Assembly (NCBI RefSeq): GCF_020880995.1
Contig: NZ_JAJISD010000005.1
Location: 62,001 to 126,000, forward strand
Direction: 5' to 3'
Length of the DNA: 64,000 bases
Source: Reyranella aquatilis
GTDB taxonomy: Bacteria; Pseudomonadota; Alphaproteobacteria; Reyranellales; Reyranellaceae
Shown here piece by piece: positions 16,861 to 25,998 of this stretch. The position numbers were made by a program, and so were the translations under genes. Below the pieces are notes generated by a model. It was not told the origin of the DNA. It saw only the letters and a program-made list of their open reading frames with translations, and searched no databases. Every line of letters begins with the position of its first letter. Position 1 is the first letter of the stretch.

Positions 16861-19641
16861 TCAAACGGTTTTCGTCGGTGGATTGGGTAGTCCCCGGACG
16901 AGGATTCGGTTCGCCCGGTGCGCGGAGAGGCGCTCGATCGTCACTGCAAAAATCAATATAACACAAATCACGCAAATGAATGCAGCAAGCTCAAAAGATC
17001 CCGCAAGCCATTGAATTCGCCACCAGATCGGCAGTCCACCGACGAACTTCCTGATCCCGGACGTGTAGAATTCGCCCTTACCCCCTGTCAGATAATAGAA
17101 ATCTCCCTGGATCTTGGCGACCTGTTCGGGGTCTCCGAGCTGATTGCTCAACTCGACGAGGTTGGCCGGCTGCGTGCTGCCGACCATGACGACCAGCTGG
17201 TCGGCATTGAGCGGCGACCAGAAGCTCGAGAGATAGGCGTAGGGTTTTCCGAGGTTGGCCTTGGCCAGTTCCGGCGCGGCGCCGCGATAGTAGGGCGCGC
17301 GCGGATCCGTCGGCTGGAGCTGGCGCTGCAGGAAGGTGAGGCCCGGCCCCGGCGTGACGCTGGTGCCGGTGATCTGCAGCGAGTTGTTGCCGCCCCACTC
17401 CCTGAGCAACGGCTGCGACGACTGCAGCCCGATGACGATCAGGTCCCGGTCGGCCACCTGGTCGACCCCGGCCGCGTCGGCGACCTTGAAGCGGGTCGGC
17501 GCCACCCCGGTGGCGTCGGCCATCATGCCCAGCAGGTTGAGCATCGCCTGGACTTCCTCGGGCGCGGAGGTCTCGGGCATCACGAACGCCGTCGTCGCCA
17601 GATCGGCATAGCGGGTGAAGGGGAAGCCTGCGTTGGCGAACAGCGCCAGGTTCGGGAAGGCCGCGAAGTGGGCGACGCGGCTGAGGTCGATGGTCGAGTT
17701 CGGGTCGATGCCGGTACGATCGCTCCAGTCCAGCATCTCGCAGTCGGCGTCCGCCTTGGCGCGCAATTCGAACATGAAATCGAGATGGTTCTGGCTGGCC
17801 AGCTGGAAGCCGGGAAGCAGCACCTGGCTCACGCGATCCTCGGCCTTGCCCGGGAACAGCCACTCCTTCAGCCGCGACAGCACCTTGAGCTTCGGCTCCA
17901 GAGGAATCTCGCCGACAACCTTCCGGTTCAGGTCGACGAAGACGCGTGAATTGCCGGCATCGATCCAGCTGTCGTCGGCGCGCCGGATGTGCAGGTACAT
18001 CGTGCCGCCCGACAGGGCGCCGAAGAACAGGTCGGGCGCGGTGCGGAAGGAGATCTGCGGGGAATCGATCAGCCGGCGGCCGTTGAGGGCGCCGCCGTGC
18101 GCCAGCTCGCCCAGCCGCACCGGGCGGTTGCTGGGAATCCACTTCGGCGCGTCATAGGCCGGTCGCGGCGGCGGCAGGGGCTCCGCAGCGGGCGACCAGC
18201 CGCCCGTCAGCCGCGCCGTCGCCGTGGCAAGCGTCCCGGCCGCGGCCTGGAGTTCCTCGGCATTCTCGCCGACGATCAGCAGCAGCTTGCTGTCGACCTG
18301 CGAGGGATTGGCGATCACGGCCACCCGCGGGCCCTCGCCCGGGATGGCGGCGATGCCTGCCGGATACTGGCCGCCTTCGACCAGCACGACGGCATTGCCG
18401 GCGGGCAGGCCGGTGTATTGCACGGGAAAAGTGGCGCCCTTGGCCCCGGCGATCAGGCCGAAGTAGCCGGCCACCATGCCCGCCGCCTGGATGACGCCCG
18501 GCTCGGGCTTGGCCGGCAGGACGAAAGGCAGGCTGAGCGGCAACGGATCCTTGGGATCGGCGAAGGGACGCGGCAGGAACGACAAGTCATCGGCCAGCGG
18601 CAGCCGCGTGGTGCTGAGGAAAATGAACGTCGCGGGCTCGATGTTCACCCAGATGGCCTTGTCGCGATCGACCTTGCAGGCGGTCGCCCCCTGCCCCTTC
18701 AGCGTGAAGCGGAACTGCAGGCGGTTGTCGGTCGTCAGCAGCGCCGGCGTGAAGGTGAATTCGGCGCGTGCCTTGGGTCCTCTCGCCTTGCCGAGCGGCA
18801 CCGTGCCGATCGGCTCGTTGTTGAGGAACACCGCGAGCTCGCCATCGTCCCGGGCGACGGCGTTGGAATAGCTGAAGACCAGGCTGATGCGCGCGGCGAC
18901 GAAAGCGTCGTCCTGCCGGGTCGTGAAGGCGACACCCCCTTCGGCGGCGGCGCCTTCGAGGTGGAGAGCGGTCCCGCGGATGTCACGCAGCCGGATCAGC
19001 TGGCTGCGGCCCTCGCCGGTGCCGGTGAACATCGGATAGCCCGCCGTCGGCAGCGGCGCGGGAATGGGCAGGATGTCGGGCCGGCCCGAACCGACCGGCG
19101 GGACGGGCGTCGCCGTGACGGGCGGGGCCGCGGGCGCCACGCCGACGGGCGGGACGGTGGCGGCGGGCGGCGCCGCGACCGGGGCTGGCGCGGGCGCAGC
19201 CGGCGCCGCCTGCGGGCGCTGGGCGCCGGCCGGAACCGGACTGACCGGCGCCGGCGCGGACGGGACGGTGCCGACCGCCGGCGGAATCGTCGGCAGCACG
19301 ATCGGGGTGGCGACATCGGCCGGCGGCATCGGCGTGGTCGTCGGCAGGGGCGTCGAAGGGGCCGGTCCCAGCGGTCGCTGGCCCTGCGAATCCGTCGGGG
19401 GGATGACGGCCACGCCTGAGGGAATCGAGGGGAAGGTCGAGGGCAGTTCGAACTTCGGCGTCACCGGAGCGGTCGGCGGCGTCTGCGTCTGCTGCACCTG
19501 TGGGGAGTTGGCCTGCGGCGGGAAATAGGTCGACGGCGCTCCCGTACCAAGCGGCGGATCGGCGGCCCTTTGCGCCGCGGCCGGAGCCACGAGCGCGAAC
19601 ACCAGGGCCATCGCAGCGCGACGGACCGTTGCTGGCTTCAC
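16861..19641 (-). CDS. bcsB: cellulose synthase periplasmic subunit B
   Basis: A 926-residue BcsB, unusually long because of a proline/alanine-rich insert. The signal peptide spans about 1-24. A low-complexity Pro/Ala region (about 30-200) precedes the conserved carbohydrate-binding and flavodoxin-like domains, which begin GEGRSQLIRLRDIRGTALHL. The protein ends with a single membrane anchor near residues 885-910 (LAAFICVICVILIFAVTIE) that packs against BcsA. The start codon is GTG and overlaps the bcsA stop as GTGA, which implies coupled translation and equimolar subunits. BcsB guides the polymer through the periplasm and is required for synthase activity. Confidence 0.95.
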   Translation of the reverse strand: MKPATVRRAAMALVFALVAPAAAQRAADPPLGTGAPSTYFPPQANSPQVQQTQTPPTAPVTPKFELPSTFPSIPSGVAVIPPTDSQGQRPLGPAPSTPLPTTTPMPPADVATPIVLPTIPPAVGTVPSAPAPVSPVPAGAQRPQAAPAAPAPAPVAAPPAATVPPVGVAPAAPPVTATPVPPVGSGRPDILPIPAPLPTAGYPMFTGTGEGRSQLIRLRDIRGTALHLEGAAAEGGVAFTTRQDDAFVAARISLVFSYSNAVARDDGELAVFLNNEPIGTVPLGKARGPKARAEFTFTPALLTTDNRLQFRFTLKGQGATACKVDRDKAIWVNIEPATFIFLSTTRLPLADDLSFLPRPFADPKDPLPLSLPFVLPAKPEPGVIQAAGMVAGYFGLIAGAKGATFPVQYTGLPAGNAVVLVEGGQYPAGIAAIPGEGPRVAVIANPSQVDSKLLLIVGENAEELQAAAGTLATATARLTGGWSPAAEPLPPPRPAYDAPKWIPSNRPVRLGELAHGGALNGRRLIDSPQISFRTAPDLFFGALSGGTMYLHIRRADDSWIDAGNSRVFVDLNRKVVGEIPLEPKLKVLSRLKEWLFPGKAEDRVSQVLLPGFQLASQNHLDFMFELRAKADADCEMLDWSDRTGIDPNSTIDLSRVAHFAAFPNLALFANAGFPFTRYADLATTAFVMPETSAPEEVQAMLNLLGMMADATGVAPTRFKVADAAGVDQVADRDLIVIGLQSSQPLLREWGGNNSLQITGTSVTPGPGLTFLQRQLQPTDPRAPYYRGAAPELAKANLGKPYAYLSSFWSPLNADQLVVMVGSTQPANLVELSNQLGDPEQVAKIQGDFYYLTGGKGEFYTSGIRKFVGGLPIWWRIQWLAGSFELAAFICVICVILIFAVTIERLSAHRANRILVRGLPNPPTKTV

Positions 19642-21803
19642 GCCGGCCTCGACGGCGCCGCCAGCGGTTGCTGCACGCCTTCCCGCGGCCGGCGCATGTT
19701 GCGGAACGCCATCCCGGCGAGCCCCCGGATGGCGCCCGAGAGGTCGACCAGCGACTTGCCCACCGTGTCGGGCGGGCGGTCGTCCCAGTTGAGCCAGGCA
19801 TCGGCGCGTCCGAACACGGCGCTGACGATCGTGCGCTCGTCATCCAGCGACTGCGGCATGAACTCGAGACGGACCTCCCGCCCCTTCACCGCGACGACGC
19901 GCGCCGCCACGCCGGAATCGCCCTCGATCTGCTCGAAGTTGACGTACACTTCCTCGTTCACCGTCACGTCGTCCGCCAGGTCGTCCATGCGCAGCAGGCC
20001 GCCCCCCAGGGACAGGTCCTCGGTCCGGCCGAGCAACGACCGCCGGCCGTCGAAGTAGAGCGCGACCGGCTGCCTGATGCGCACGCGCGGCTGCGCCCGC
20101 ACCTGTCGTCGCTCGCGGCCGACGGCCAGCGCGGCGAAGACGGTGAAAGCGCTGTAGAAGCACCAGAACAGGTTCATCCAGAGCACCGGCGCATCGCCCG
20201 GGAACAGCTCGGTGAACAGCAGGCGGTAGATCCCGACGCCGATCGCACCCAGCAGCACGACCGCGAGGATCATCAGCGGCCGCATGATCGGCGTGTCGTA
20301 GAGTTCCTTCTCCAGCACGCCGCCCTTGCTGGTGACGTTGAAGCTGCCGGCCTTGGGATTGATCAGCGCCAGCAGCGTCGGTCCCATGATATGGAACAGC
20401 AGCACGTTGTCGTAGATCTCGCCCCAGAAAGAGTAGCGGTACTTTCCGTCGAGCCGCGACTGCGTACAGAGCGTGTGGAACATGTGCGGTCCGGCATAGG
20501 CCATGACCATGAGGGCGCTGGCGACGATGATGTTCTGCGAGGTCAGAAGATAGGCCACCGGCGCCGTGAGGAAGACGAAACGTGGTACCGGGAACAGGAA
20601 GTACATCATCGCATTGAGGTAGCAGATGCGCTGGCCGAAGCTCAGGCCTCGCCCCAGCAGCGGATTGTCGGTGCGGAAGATCTGGATCATCCCGCGCGCC
20701 CAGCGCATGCGCTGGCCGATGTGGATCGACAGCCGCTCGGTCGCCAGGCCGGACGCCAGCGGCCAGCGGAGATAGGCCGTGTTCCAGCCCTTGCGATGCA
20801 TGCGCAGGGAGGTATGGGCATCCTCGGTCACCGTCTCGACGGCGATGCCACCGACCTCGTCGAGCGCGTCGCGGCTCAGCACCGCGCACGAGCCGCAGAA
20901 GAAGGTGGCGTTCCAGAAGTCGTTGCCCGGCTGGATCAGTCCGTAGAACAGCTGGCCCTCGTTGGGCACGCGGCCGAAGGTGCCGAGATTGCGCTCGAAC
21001 GGATCGGGCGAATAGAAATGGTGCGGCGTCTGCAGCATGCCGAGCTTGCGGTCGCGCAGGAACCAGCCGACCGTCATCTGCAGGAAGGCGCGCGTCGGGA
21101 TGTGGTCGCAGTCGAAGATGGCGATCAGCTTGCCCTTGGTGACCGTCAGCGCGTGGTTGATGTTGCCGGCCTTGGCGTGCTCGTTGCTCGGCCGGATCAG
21201 ATAGCCGCAGCCGGCCGCCTCGGCGAAGCGCTTGAACTCGGGCCGGCGGCCGTCGTCGAGGATGTAGACCTTGAACTTGTCGGCCGGGTAATCCATCGCC
21301 ATCGCCGCCAGCACGGTCGGCTTCACCACGTCGAGGCTCTCGTTGTAGGTCGGGATGTAGACGTCGACCGTGGGCCATTCCTTGACGTCGGCCGGCAGCG
21401 GCGCGGGCTGCCGCTCCAGCGGCCACAGGACCTGGAAATAGCCGATCATCAGCACGATCCAGGCATAGACCTCGGCGGCATAGAGCCCGTAGCCGAACAT
21501 CATGTCGAACGGATCGATGAAGCCCAGCGTCTCGGTCGTCCGCCACCACAGGTACCGGGTCGATACGATCGCCGACAGCGAGACGATGACGAGGGTCGCG
21601 GTGCGGCTCTTGAAGCGGTTGACCAGCAGGAAGATGGCGGCCGTGAAGACGGCGAAGATCGCCTGCGTCTGGAGATCGAACGGCGTGATGATGACGAAGG
21701 CGGCCGGCACGAGGGCTGCGACCGAAACCAGCAGGTAGAAGAGCCTCGTCACCATCGAGACGGGCCGCGTTCCGGTCGGCAGCGCATCGCTGGGAGAGGT
21801 CAT
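19638..21803 (-). CDS. bcsA: cellulose synthase catalytic subunit A
   Basis: A 721-residue membrane glycosyltransferase of family GT2 that polymerises UDP-glucose into beta-1,4-glucan. The catalytic residues are in place: Asp183-Asp184, DCD at 231-233, TED at 326-328 and QRMRW at 364-368. About eight membrane helices surround the catalytic domain. A C-terminal PilZ domain carries the arginine motif R565-x3-R569 and D596-L-S-L-G-G601, so activation by cyclic di-GMP is expected. The start overlaps the bcsQ stop as ATGA and the stop overlaps the bcsB GTG. The adjacent cyclases and phosphodiesterase supply the ligand. Confidence 0.97.
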   Translation of the reverse strand: MTSPSDALPTGTRPVSMVTRLFYLLVSVAALVPAAFVIITPFDLQTQAIFAVFTAAIFLLVNRFKSRTATLVIVSLSAIVSTRYLWWRTTETLGFIDPFDMMFGYGLYAAEVYAWIVLMIGYFQVLWPLERQPAPLPADVKEWPTVDVYIPTYNESLDVVKPTVLAAMAMDYPADKFKVYILDDGRRPEFKRFAEAAGCGYLIRPSNEHAKAGNINHALTVTKGKLIAIFDCDHIPTRAFLQMTVGWFLRDRKLGMLQTPHHFYSPDPFERNLGTFGRVPNEGQLFYGLIQPGNDFWNATFFCGSCAVLSRDALDEVGGIAVETVTEDAHTSLRMHRKGWNTAYLRWPLASGLATERLSIHIGQRMRWARGMIQIFRTDNPLLGRGLSFGQRICYLNAMMYFLFPVPRFVFLTAPVAYLLTSQNIIVASALMVMAYAGPHMFHTLCTQSRLDGKYRYSFWGEIYDNVLLFHIMGPTLLALINPKAGSFNVTSKGGVLEKELYDTPIMRPLMILAVVLLGAIGVGIYRLLFTELFPGDAPVLWMNLFWCFYSAFTVFAALAVGRERRQVRAQPRVRIRQPVALYFDGRRSLLGRTEDLSLGGGLLRMDDLADDVTVNEEVYVNFEQIEGDSGVAARVVAVKGREVRLEFMPQSLDDERTIVSAVFGRADAWLNWDDRPPDTVGKSLVDLSGAIRGLAGMAFRNMRRPREGVQQPLAAPSRPA

Positions 21804-22576
21804 GTCGGCCCTGGATCCCCGCTGGTCGCGAGCAGCCCCTGGATCGCGGCGGCCACGCCGCGCACGTCGGCCGCCGCCTTGCTCACGGGCGCCCGGTCGA
21901 CCAGCAGCTGCTGGTGGGCAACGGCGTCGCCGAAGCTGTCGTCGTAGTTCACGATGCCGATCATCGAAGGACCGAGCCGGCGCCGCAGCAGCGTGATCAC
22001 CTCGCGCGTCAGCTTGCGGCGCATGTCCACGAGATTGAAGACGTAGCGCACCTCGCGCCGCCCGTCCGTCGGCTTGGTTCCGAGGAAGCTCTGCGTCTCC
22101 ACCGCCGAGAGCAGCGACACGGAGGTGGCGTCGGCCTGCAGGATGACGACGTCGAGGGTCGAGATGGCGCGCGTCTGTTCGAGGAAGACAGACGGGCCGG
22201 GCGGCGTGTCGATGACGACGACGAAGCCGCGCTCGATGAAGGGCGCCAGCGTGTGGGCGAGCCAGTCGCCGTTGCGGGCGAGATGGTCGGACACAGCGTG
22301 GAGTTCCGCCGCGTTCACCTGTCCGAACGGCAGGACCAGCAGGTTGGTCCCGGCGTTCAGGACGCTCTCCCGGATGGAACGCCCGTGGACCAGGCAGGGC
22401 GCCCAGCCGCGGTCGTCGGCAAGCTGGACGCCGGCATGCAGGCGCATCGAGTTCTGGACGTCGAGATCGACCACCAGCACCCGCAGCCCCGAGCGCGCCA
22501 GTACGCCCGCCACATTGATGCTGAGAGAGGTCTTGCCTACACCGCCCTTGGGCGAACAGAAGCAGACGACCGACAT
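21800..22576 (-). CDS. bcsQ: cellulose biosynthesis ParA/MinD-like ATPase
   Basis: A 258-residue P-loop ATPase of the SIMIBI class. The deviant Walker A is KGGVGKT at residues 10-16 in SPKGGVGKTSLSINVAG, Walker A' is DLDVQNSMRLHAG, and the switch is VVIDTPPGPS. BcsQ proteins help place or assemble the synthase at the cell pole or along the cell. The ATG at 22576 is chosen over longer open frame because it directly precedes the P-loop strand and overlaps the upstream stop as TGATG. Its own stop overlaps bcsA. Confidence 0.93.
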   Translation of the reverse strand: MSVVCFCSPKGGVGKTSLSINVAGVLARSGLRVLVVDLDVQNSMRLHAGVQLADDRGWAPCLVHGRSIRESVLNAGTNLLVLPFGQVNAAELHAVSDHLARNGDWLAHTLAPFIERGFVVVIDTPPGPSVFLEQTRAISTLDVVILQADATSVSLLSAVETQSFLGTKPTDGRREVRYVFNLVDMRRKLTREVITLLRRRLGPSMIGIVNYDDSFGDAVAHQQLLVDRAPVSKAAADVRGVAAAIQGLLATSGDPGPT

Positions 22577-23016
22577 CACCGTGCCAGTCGGTCGAAGAGC
22601 CCGTTGAGACTGTCGTTCGACGCCGGCCTGGGCGCCTGATCGACCGGCGCGGTGATGACGCGGCGAATGTCGCCGAGCGATCTCACGGGACCGGCGGGGG
22701 CCGCGGCCGTCATCCGGATGGCCGCCGGGGATTGCGTCCGGGGCGCAGGGTCCCGCCAGCCGCCGCGATCGGCGGCCAGCGGCGCCGGCCGGGCCGGCGT
22801 GCCGAAAACGTCGGCCAGGAGATCGTGACCGGGTGCCTGGGAGATGCCCAACGGCACTTCCTCCCGCTCCGAGCCGGACGCGTCCTTGCCGAAGATGGCA
22901 TCGATCAGGGGTGCTGACATTTGGTCCGCCGCGCTTTCGAATTCCCGATAGGGCGTGCCGGTGCGGCCTGTCGCATCCAGGAGATGGTTGACGTCGTCGT
23001 TGTTCTTGATCGTCAT
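22576..23016 (-). CDS. BcsO/BcsP/BcsR-like small accessory protein, first gene of cellulose operon
   Basis: A 146-residue protein without signal or membrane segments. Its N-terminus (NNDDVNHLLDATGRTGTPYR followed by EF) resembles the short BcsR/BcsP motif that contacts BcsQ. The middle is a Pro/Ala/Arg-rich linker, and it ends in LNGLFDRLAR, like the C-terminal tail of BcsO-type proteins. These features plus the position directly before bcsQ (TGATG overlap) support a role in synthase assembly with BcsQ. Subfamily naming (O, P or R) is uncertain because these proteins are short and divergent. It heads the operon and is divergent from phoD. Confidence 0.65.
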   Translation of the reverse strand: MTIKNNDDVNHLLDATGRTGTPYREFESAADQMSAPLIDAIFGKDASGSEREEVPLGISQAPGHDLLADVFGTPARPAPLAADRGGWRDPAPRTQSPAAIRMTAAAPAGPVRSLGDIRRVITAPVDQAPRPASNDSLNGLFDRLAR

Positions 23017-23158
23017 GTCCGTATCTCAACCCTGTGATTCCGATACACTATCCTTCGCGATTCGTCATCTCTGTAGCCACAATATACGCGATGTATTTGG
23101 GTATGTTAGCGGCCGTCCCTAAAGCTGCGTCACGGACCGCACCCTGGAGGTCGGCGAG

Positions 23159-24709
23159 ATGAGTTGGAACCGGAAGCTACCCCGCCGCGGCTTCCTGGCC
23201 GGGTCGCTGGGCAGCGCCCTGATCGCGGCGCCGTTCACGATCTCGCGCGCGGCGCCGACGGGCGTCTCCGGCAATCCCTTCACGCTGGGCATCGCCTCGG
23301 GCGCGCCGCGCGAGGACGGCGTCGTCCTGTGGACGCGCCTCGCGCCCCGGCCGCTCGAAGGTGGCGGCATGCCGGAGGCACCGGTCGCGGTCGACTGGCA
23401 GGTCGCCGAGGACGAAGCCTTCGCGCGCATCGTCGCCCGCGGCACCGAGCAGGCCGTTCCGGCGCTCGCCCACTCGGTGCACGCCGAGGTGCGCGGCCTG
23501 AGGCCCGGCCGCCCCTACTGGTACCGCTTCCGCGCCGGCGCGGCGCAAAGCCCGGTCGGTCGTACCCGCACCGCGCCCGCCTCCGCCGGCGCGGTGCCGC
23601 GGTTTCGCTTCGCCTTCGCCTCGTGCCAGCAGTACGAGCAGGGCTACTTCGCGGCCTATCGCGACATGGCCGCGCGCGAGCTAGACCTGGTGATCCATCT
23701 CGGCGACTACATCTACGAGAAGTCCTGGGGATCGCGGCTGGTGCGCCGGCACGAGGTCGGCATTCCGACGACGCTGCCGGAGTTCCGCGACCGCTACGCG
23801 CTCTACAAGCTGGACGACGACCTGCAGGCCGCCCACGCCGCCGCACCGTGGCTCTCGATCTGGGACGATCACGAGGTGGCCGACGACTATGCCGACGACC
23901 GTTCCTACACGACGCGCGATCCCGCCCGCTTCCTCAAGATGAGGGCCGCGGCCTACCAGGCCTATTACGAGCACATGCCGCTGCCGGCCTCGGCGCGGCC
24001 GCGCGGCCCCTCCGCCACGATCTACGAACGCTACCGCTTCGGCGACCTGCTCGACGTGATGCTGCTAGACGACCGGCAATACCGTTCGGCGCCAGCCTGC
24101 GTGAACGGCGCGCGTCCCGGCACCGTGCCCGATTGTCCCGAGCGCACGCTCGAGGAGCGCACCATGCTGGGCCGCGCGCAGGAGGCCTGGCTCGACACTG
24201 AGATCCGTAGCTCGAAGGCACGCTGGACCGTCGTCGCCCAGCAGACGCTGATGGCCGAGCTCGACCGGCCCGCCGAGGGCGCACACCGCTACTGGATGGA
24301 CGGCTGGGACGGCTATCCCAACGCACGGCGCCGGCTGCTCGACTCGATCGCCACGCACCGGCCGCGCAACCCGGTCGTCATCGGCGGCGACCGCCACGCC
24401 TTCTTCGTGGCCGACCTCGCCCGCGATCCCGCGCGGCCGACCGCGCCGCCCGTGGCGACGGAGTTCGTCGGCACCTCCATCACATCCGAGGGCCCGGGCG
24501 CGAAAGGGCTGCGCGATGCGCTGGCCGCCAACCCGCACGTGAAGTACGCCCGCGGCGACCGCCGCGGCTACGCCACGGTCGACCTCACCCCGGCGCGCTG
24601 CACCGTGGGCTTCGAGGCGATCGACGACGAGAAGAGGAAGGACGGCACGGTCTCGCGGCTCGCGACCTTCATCGTCGAGGACGGCGCGGTGGGCGCACGC
24701 CAGTCCTAG
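23159..24709 (+). CDS. phoD: PhoD-family alkaline phosphatase/phosphodiesterase
   Basis: A 516-residue exported metallophosphatase. A classic twin-arginine signal is present (PRRGFLAGSLGSALIAAPFT), consistent with folded export with bound iron/calcium. An N-terminal fibronectin-like domain (about 35-140) precedes the catalytic domain, which shows FAFASCQQYEQGYFAAYRDM, HLGDYIYE, SIWDDHEVADDYADD and VIGGDRHAFFVADL, matching the metal-binding motifs of PhoD. It should hydrolyse phosphate mono- or diesters in the periplasm during phosphate shortage. GGAGG lies nine bases before the start. No Pho box was identified. It is convergent with the decayed hvfC gene. Confidence 0.92.
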   Translation: MSWNRKLPRRGFLAGSLGSALIAAPFTISRAAPTGVSGNPFTLGIASGAPREDGVVLWTRLAPRPLEGGGMPEAPVAVDWQVAEDEAFARIVARGTEQAVPALAHSVHAEVRGLRPGRPYWYRFRAGAAQSPVGRTRTAPASAGAVPRFRFAFASCQQYEQGYFAAYRDMAARELDLVIHLGDYIYEKSWGSRLVRRHEVGIPTTLPEFRDRYALYKLDDDLQAAHAAAPWLSIWDDHEVADDYADDRSYTTRDPARFLKMRAAAYQAYYEHMPLPASARPRGPSATIYERYRFGDLLDVMLLDDRQYRSAPACVNGARPGTVPDCPERTLEERTMLGRAQEAWLDTEIRSSKARWTVVAQQTLMAELDRPAEGAHRYWMDGWDGYPNARRRLLDSIATHRPRNPVVIGGDRHAFFVADLARDPARPTAPPVATEFVGTSITSEGPGAKGLRDALAANPHVKYARGDRRGYATVDLTPARCTVGFEAIDDEKRKDGTVSRLATFIVEDGAVGARQS

Positions 24710-24858
24710 CGACGAGGGTCCGGCCTCTCCGGCAGACGCTCACGACCACGGGGCGGCGCCAGAACCCGCAGTGCAAGCAACCGCGCAAACGACGTCGAGA
24801 GATCGAAGTCGGGACTCCCGGCCATGGCCCGTTCGGCCGCTTCGCCGAGACTCTTCCC
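24706..24858 (-). pseudogene. detached in-frame C-terminal remnant of hvfC
   Basis: Reading straight through the TAG that ends the hvfC frame, the same frame continues for about 50 codons as GKSLGEAAERAMAGSPDFDL, then STSFARLLALRVL and a low-complexity tail, to a TAG at 24706-24708. The first part is what the end of an HvfC protein should look like. The remnant therefore belongs to hvfC and was cut off by a single nonsense codon. Its last codons overlap the 3' end of phoD. Confidence 0.65.
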
Positions 24859-25506
24859 CTAAAGAATGGCGTCGGTGAAGGCCGCTTCTCCGTCGTCCAG
24901 CCTTACAAAGACCGCTTCATCGTCTTGCCGCATCACGAGCAGCGTGATGCCGCCCGCAGCGAGATCGACCTCGGCGGCACCGGCGCCCGGCTGGCAGGCT
25001 TGCCAGATCCTGTCGAGCGGATAGTCCGATCTCAACAGTTCTGCCCCCAGCGCAAGGCAGGGCGTGTACGCGACCAGTTCGTCGGACGACATTCCTTCCA
25101 GGTTGGCCATATCCAGGAGCAGACCCGGCGCAGCATGGAACGCAAGGTTGAGCGCCCAGTCGAGGCGCGCCGCGTCGCCAAGATAGGGTAGCCCGCGCGC
25201 CGGCGAGAAAGCGGCGACGAAAGCCGGAAAGTCCGAGCCGTACTCGGTGAGCACGGGTCCCTCCGGCAGACGATCGGCGACGAACACCGCCGCCATGGCG
25301 CGAAAGAACTCGTCGCCGACCAGGCTGACCACCGTCGGGAAAGTCGCCGATAGTGCTGCCGCAAGGCTTTGCCGGACATGATTGCGATGTATTCGAACCC
25401 GGGCGCCGGCGGAGATGGAATCGCCGGCGATCAGATCGAGTAGCGTGTCGCCGCCGCCGGCAAGACCGCGGGCAAAGGCCGACTGAAGTTCAGCGAGCGG
25501 GAGCAT
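24859..25506 (-). CDS. hvfC: HvfC-like putative DNA-binding protein (DUF2063), truncated by an in-frame TAG
   Basis: A 215-residue frame starting MLPLAELQSAFARGLAGG. The HvfC/DUF2063 features are RVRIHRNHVRQSLAAALSAT, FPTVVSLVGDEFFRAMA, FPAFVAAFSPARGLPYLGDA and LDWALNLAFHA. HvfC proteins accompany the HvfB oxygenase that modifies copper-responsive RiPP-like peptides (bufferins, HvfA). The frame stops at a TAG just where the C-terminal helix bundle should continue; that segment is still present downstream in the same frame. The start overlaps the hvfB fragment by 17 bases, the usual coupled order. With hvfB truncated and no hvfA visible, the system is probably inactive here. Confidence 0.75.
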   Translation of the reverse strand: MLPLAELQSAFARGLAGGGDTLLDLIAGDSISAGARVRIHRNHVRQSLAAALSATFPTVVSLVGDEFFRAMAAVFVADRLPEGPVLTEYGSDFPAFVAAFSPARGLPYLGDAARLDWALNLAFHAAPGLLLDMANLEGMSSDELVAYTPCLALGAELLRSDYPLDRIWQACQPGAGAAEVDLAAGGITLLVMRQDDEAVFVRLDDGEAAFTDAIL

Positions 25507-25891
25507 GTTGCCTCCCCTTCTCGAGCACGCGCGCGGCGCGACGCGCCTCGTCCAGCAGGACGTCCAGCGCCGGAATATCGGTGTCCCATTCGACAAGCGT
25601 CGGCCGGCATCCGAACCGGTCCACCATCGCGCCGAACAGCTCCAGCACCGATTCCCCGATGCGACTGCCATGGTCGTCGATCAACACAGGTTCGCCGTCC
25701 GCATCGTTCACCGCATGGCCGGCCAGATGATACTGGGTCACTGCATCGGCCGGCAGGTCCTCGAGCCAGCGCGCGGGATCCAGCCGCAGATTGTGCGCCG
25801 TCACGACCACGTTGTTGGCATCGAGCAGGATGCCGCAGCCGCTGCTTATACCCTGGCTGGTCCGCTTCCTGCGAAGCTCGCGCGAAAGCAT
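25490..25891 (-). pseudogene. hvfB: 3' fragment of hvfB (DUF692 oxygenase)
   Basis: About 120 codons of the C-terminal part of a DUF692/HvfB multinuclear-iron oxygenase are readable: GCGILLDANNVVVTAHNLRL, QYHLAGHAVNDADGEPVLID and PTLVEWDTDIPALDVLLDEA. A complete protein would be about 280 residues. The frame upstream is lost at about 25,880-25,905 (an in-frame TAG is at 25904-25906), and the DNA beyond reads into the promoter region of the S53 gene. The first residues before GCGILLD do not match the family, so the junction, or a frameshift close to it, lies there. The remaining ATG at 25891 is unlikely to give a folded TIM barrel. Confidence 0.75.
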
Positions 25892-25935
25892 CTCGGGGGT
25901 GCTCTAATACCACTAGCATCCCCTGTAGACTCCGC

Positions 25936-25964
25936 TTGAACGAGGGCAGCCTTTCCACATTAAT
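25936..25964 (+). promoter_or_regulatory. candidate promoter of the S53 peptidase gene
   Basis: TTGAAC (25936-25941) and ATTAAT (25959-25964) are separated by 17 bases and lie in a stretch of locally lower GC content, 35 bases before the chosen start. Confidence 0.35.
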
Positions 25965-25998
25965 TCTGCGGAAAGATTAACGTGCTTTGGGGGCACTC

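Noticed and set aside
12853..16890. 1345-codon open frame on the + strand, opposite bcsC
   Set aside because: It is an antisense frame of a high-GC gene. Its translation is low-complexity (Arg/Gly/His-rich) with no domain, whereas bcsC on the other strand has clear TPR and barrel features.
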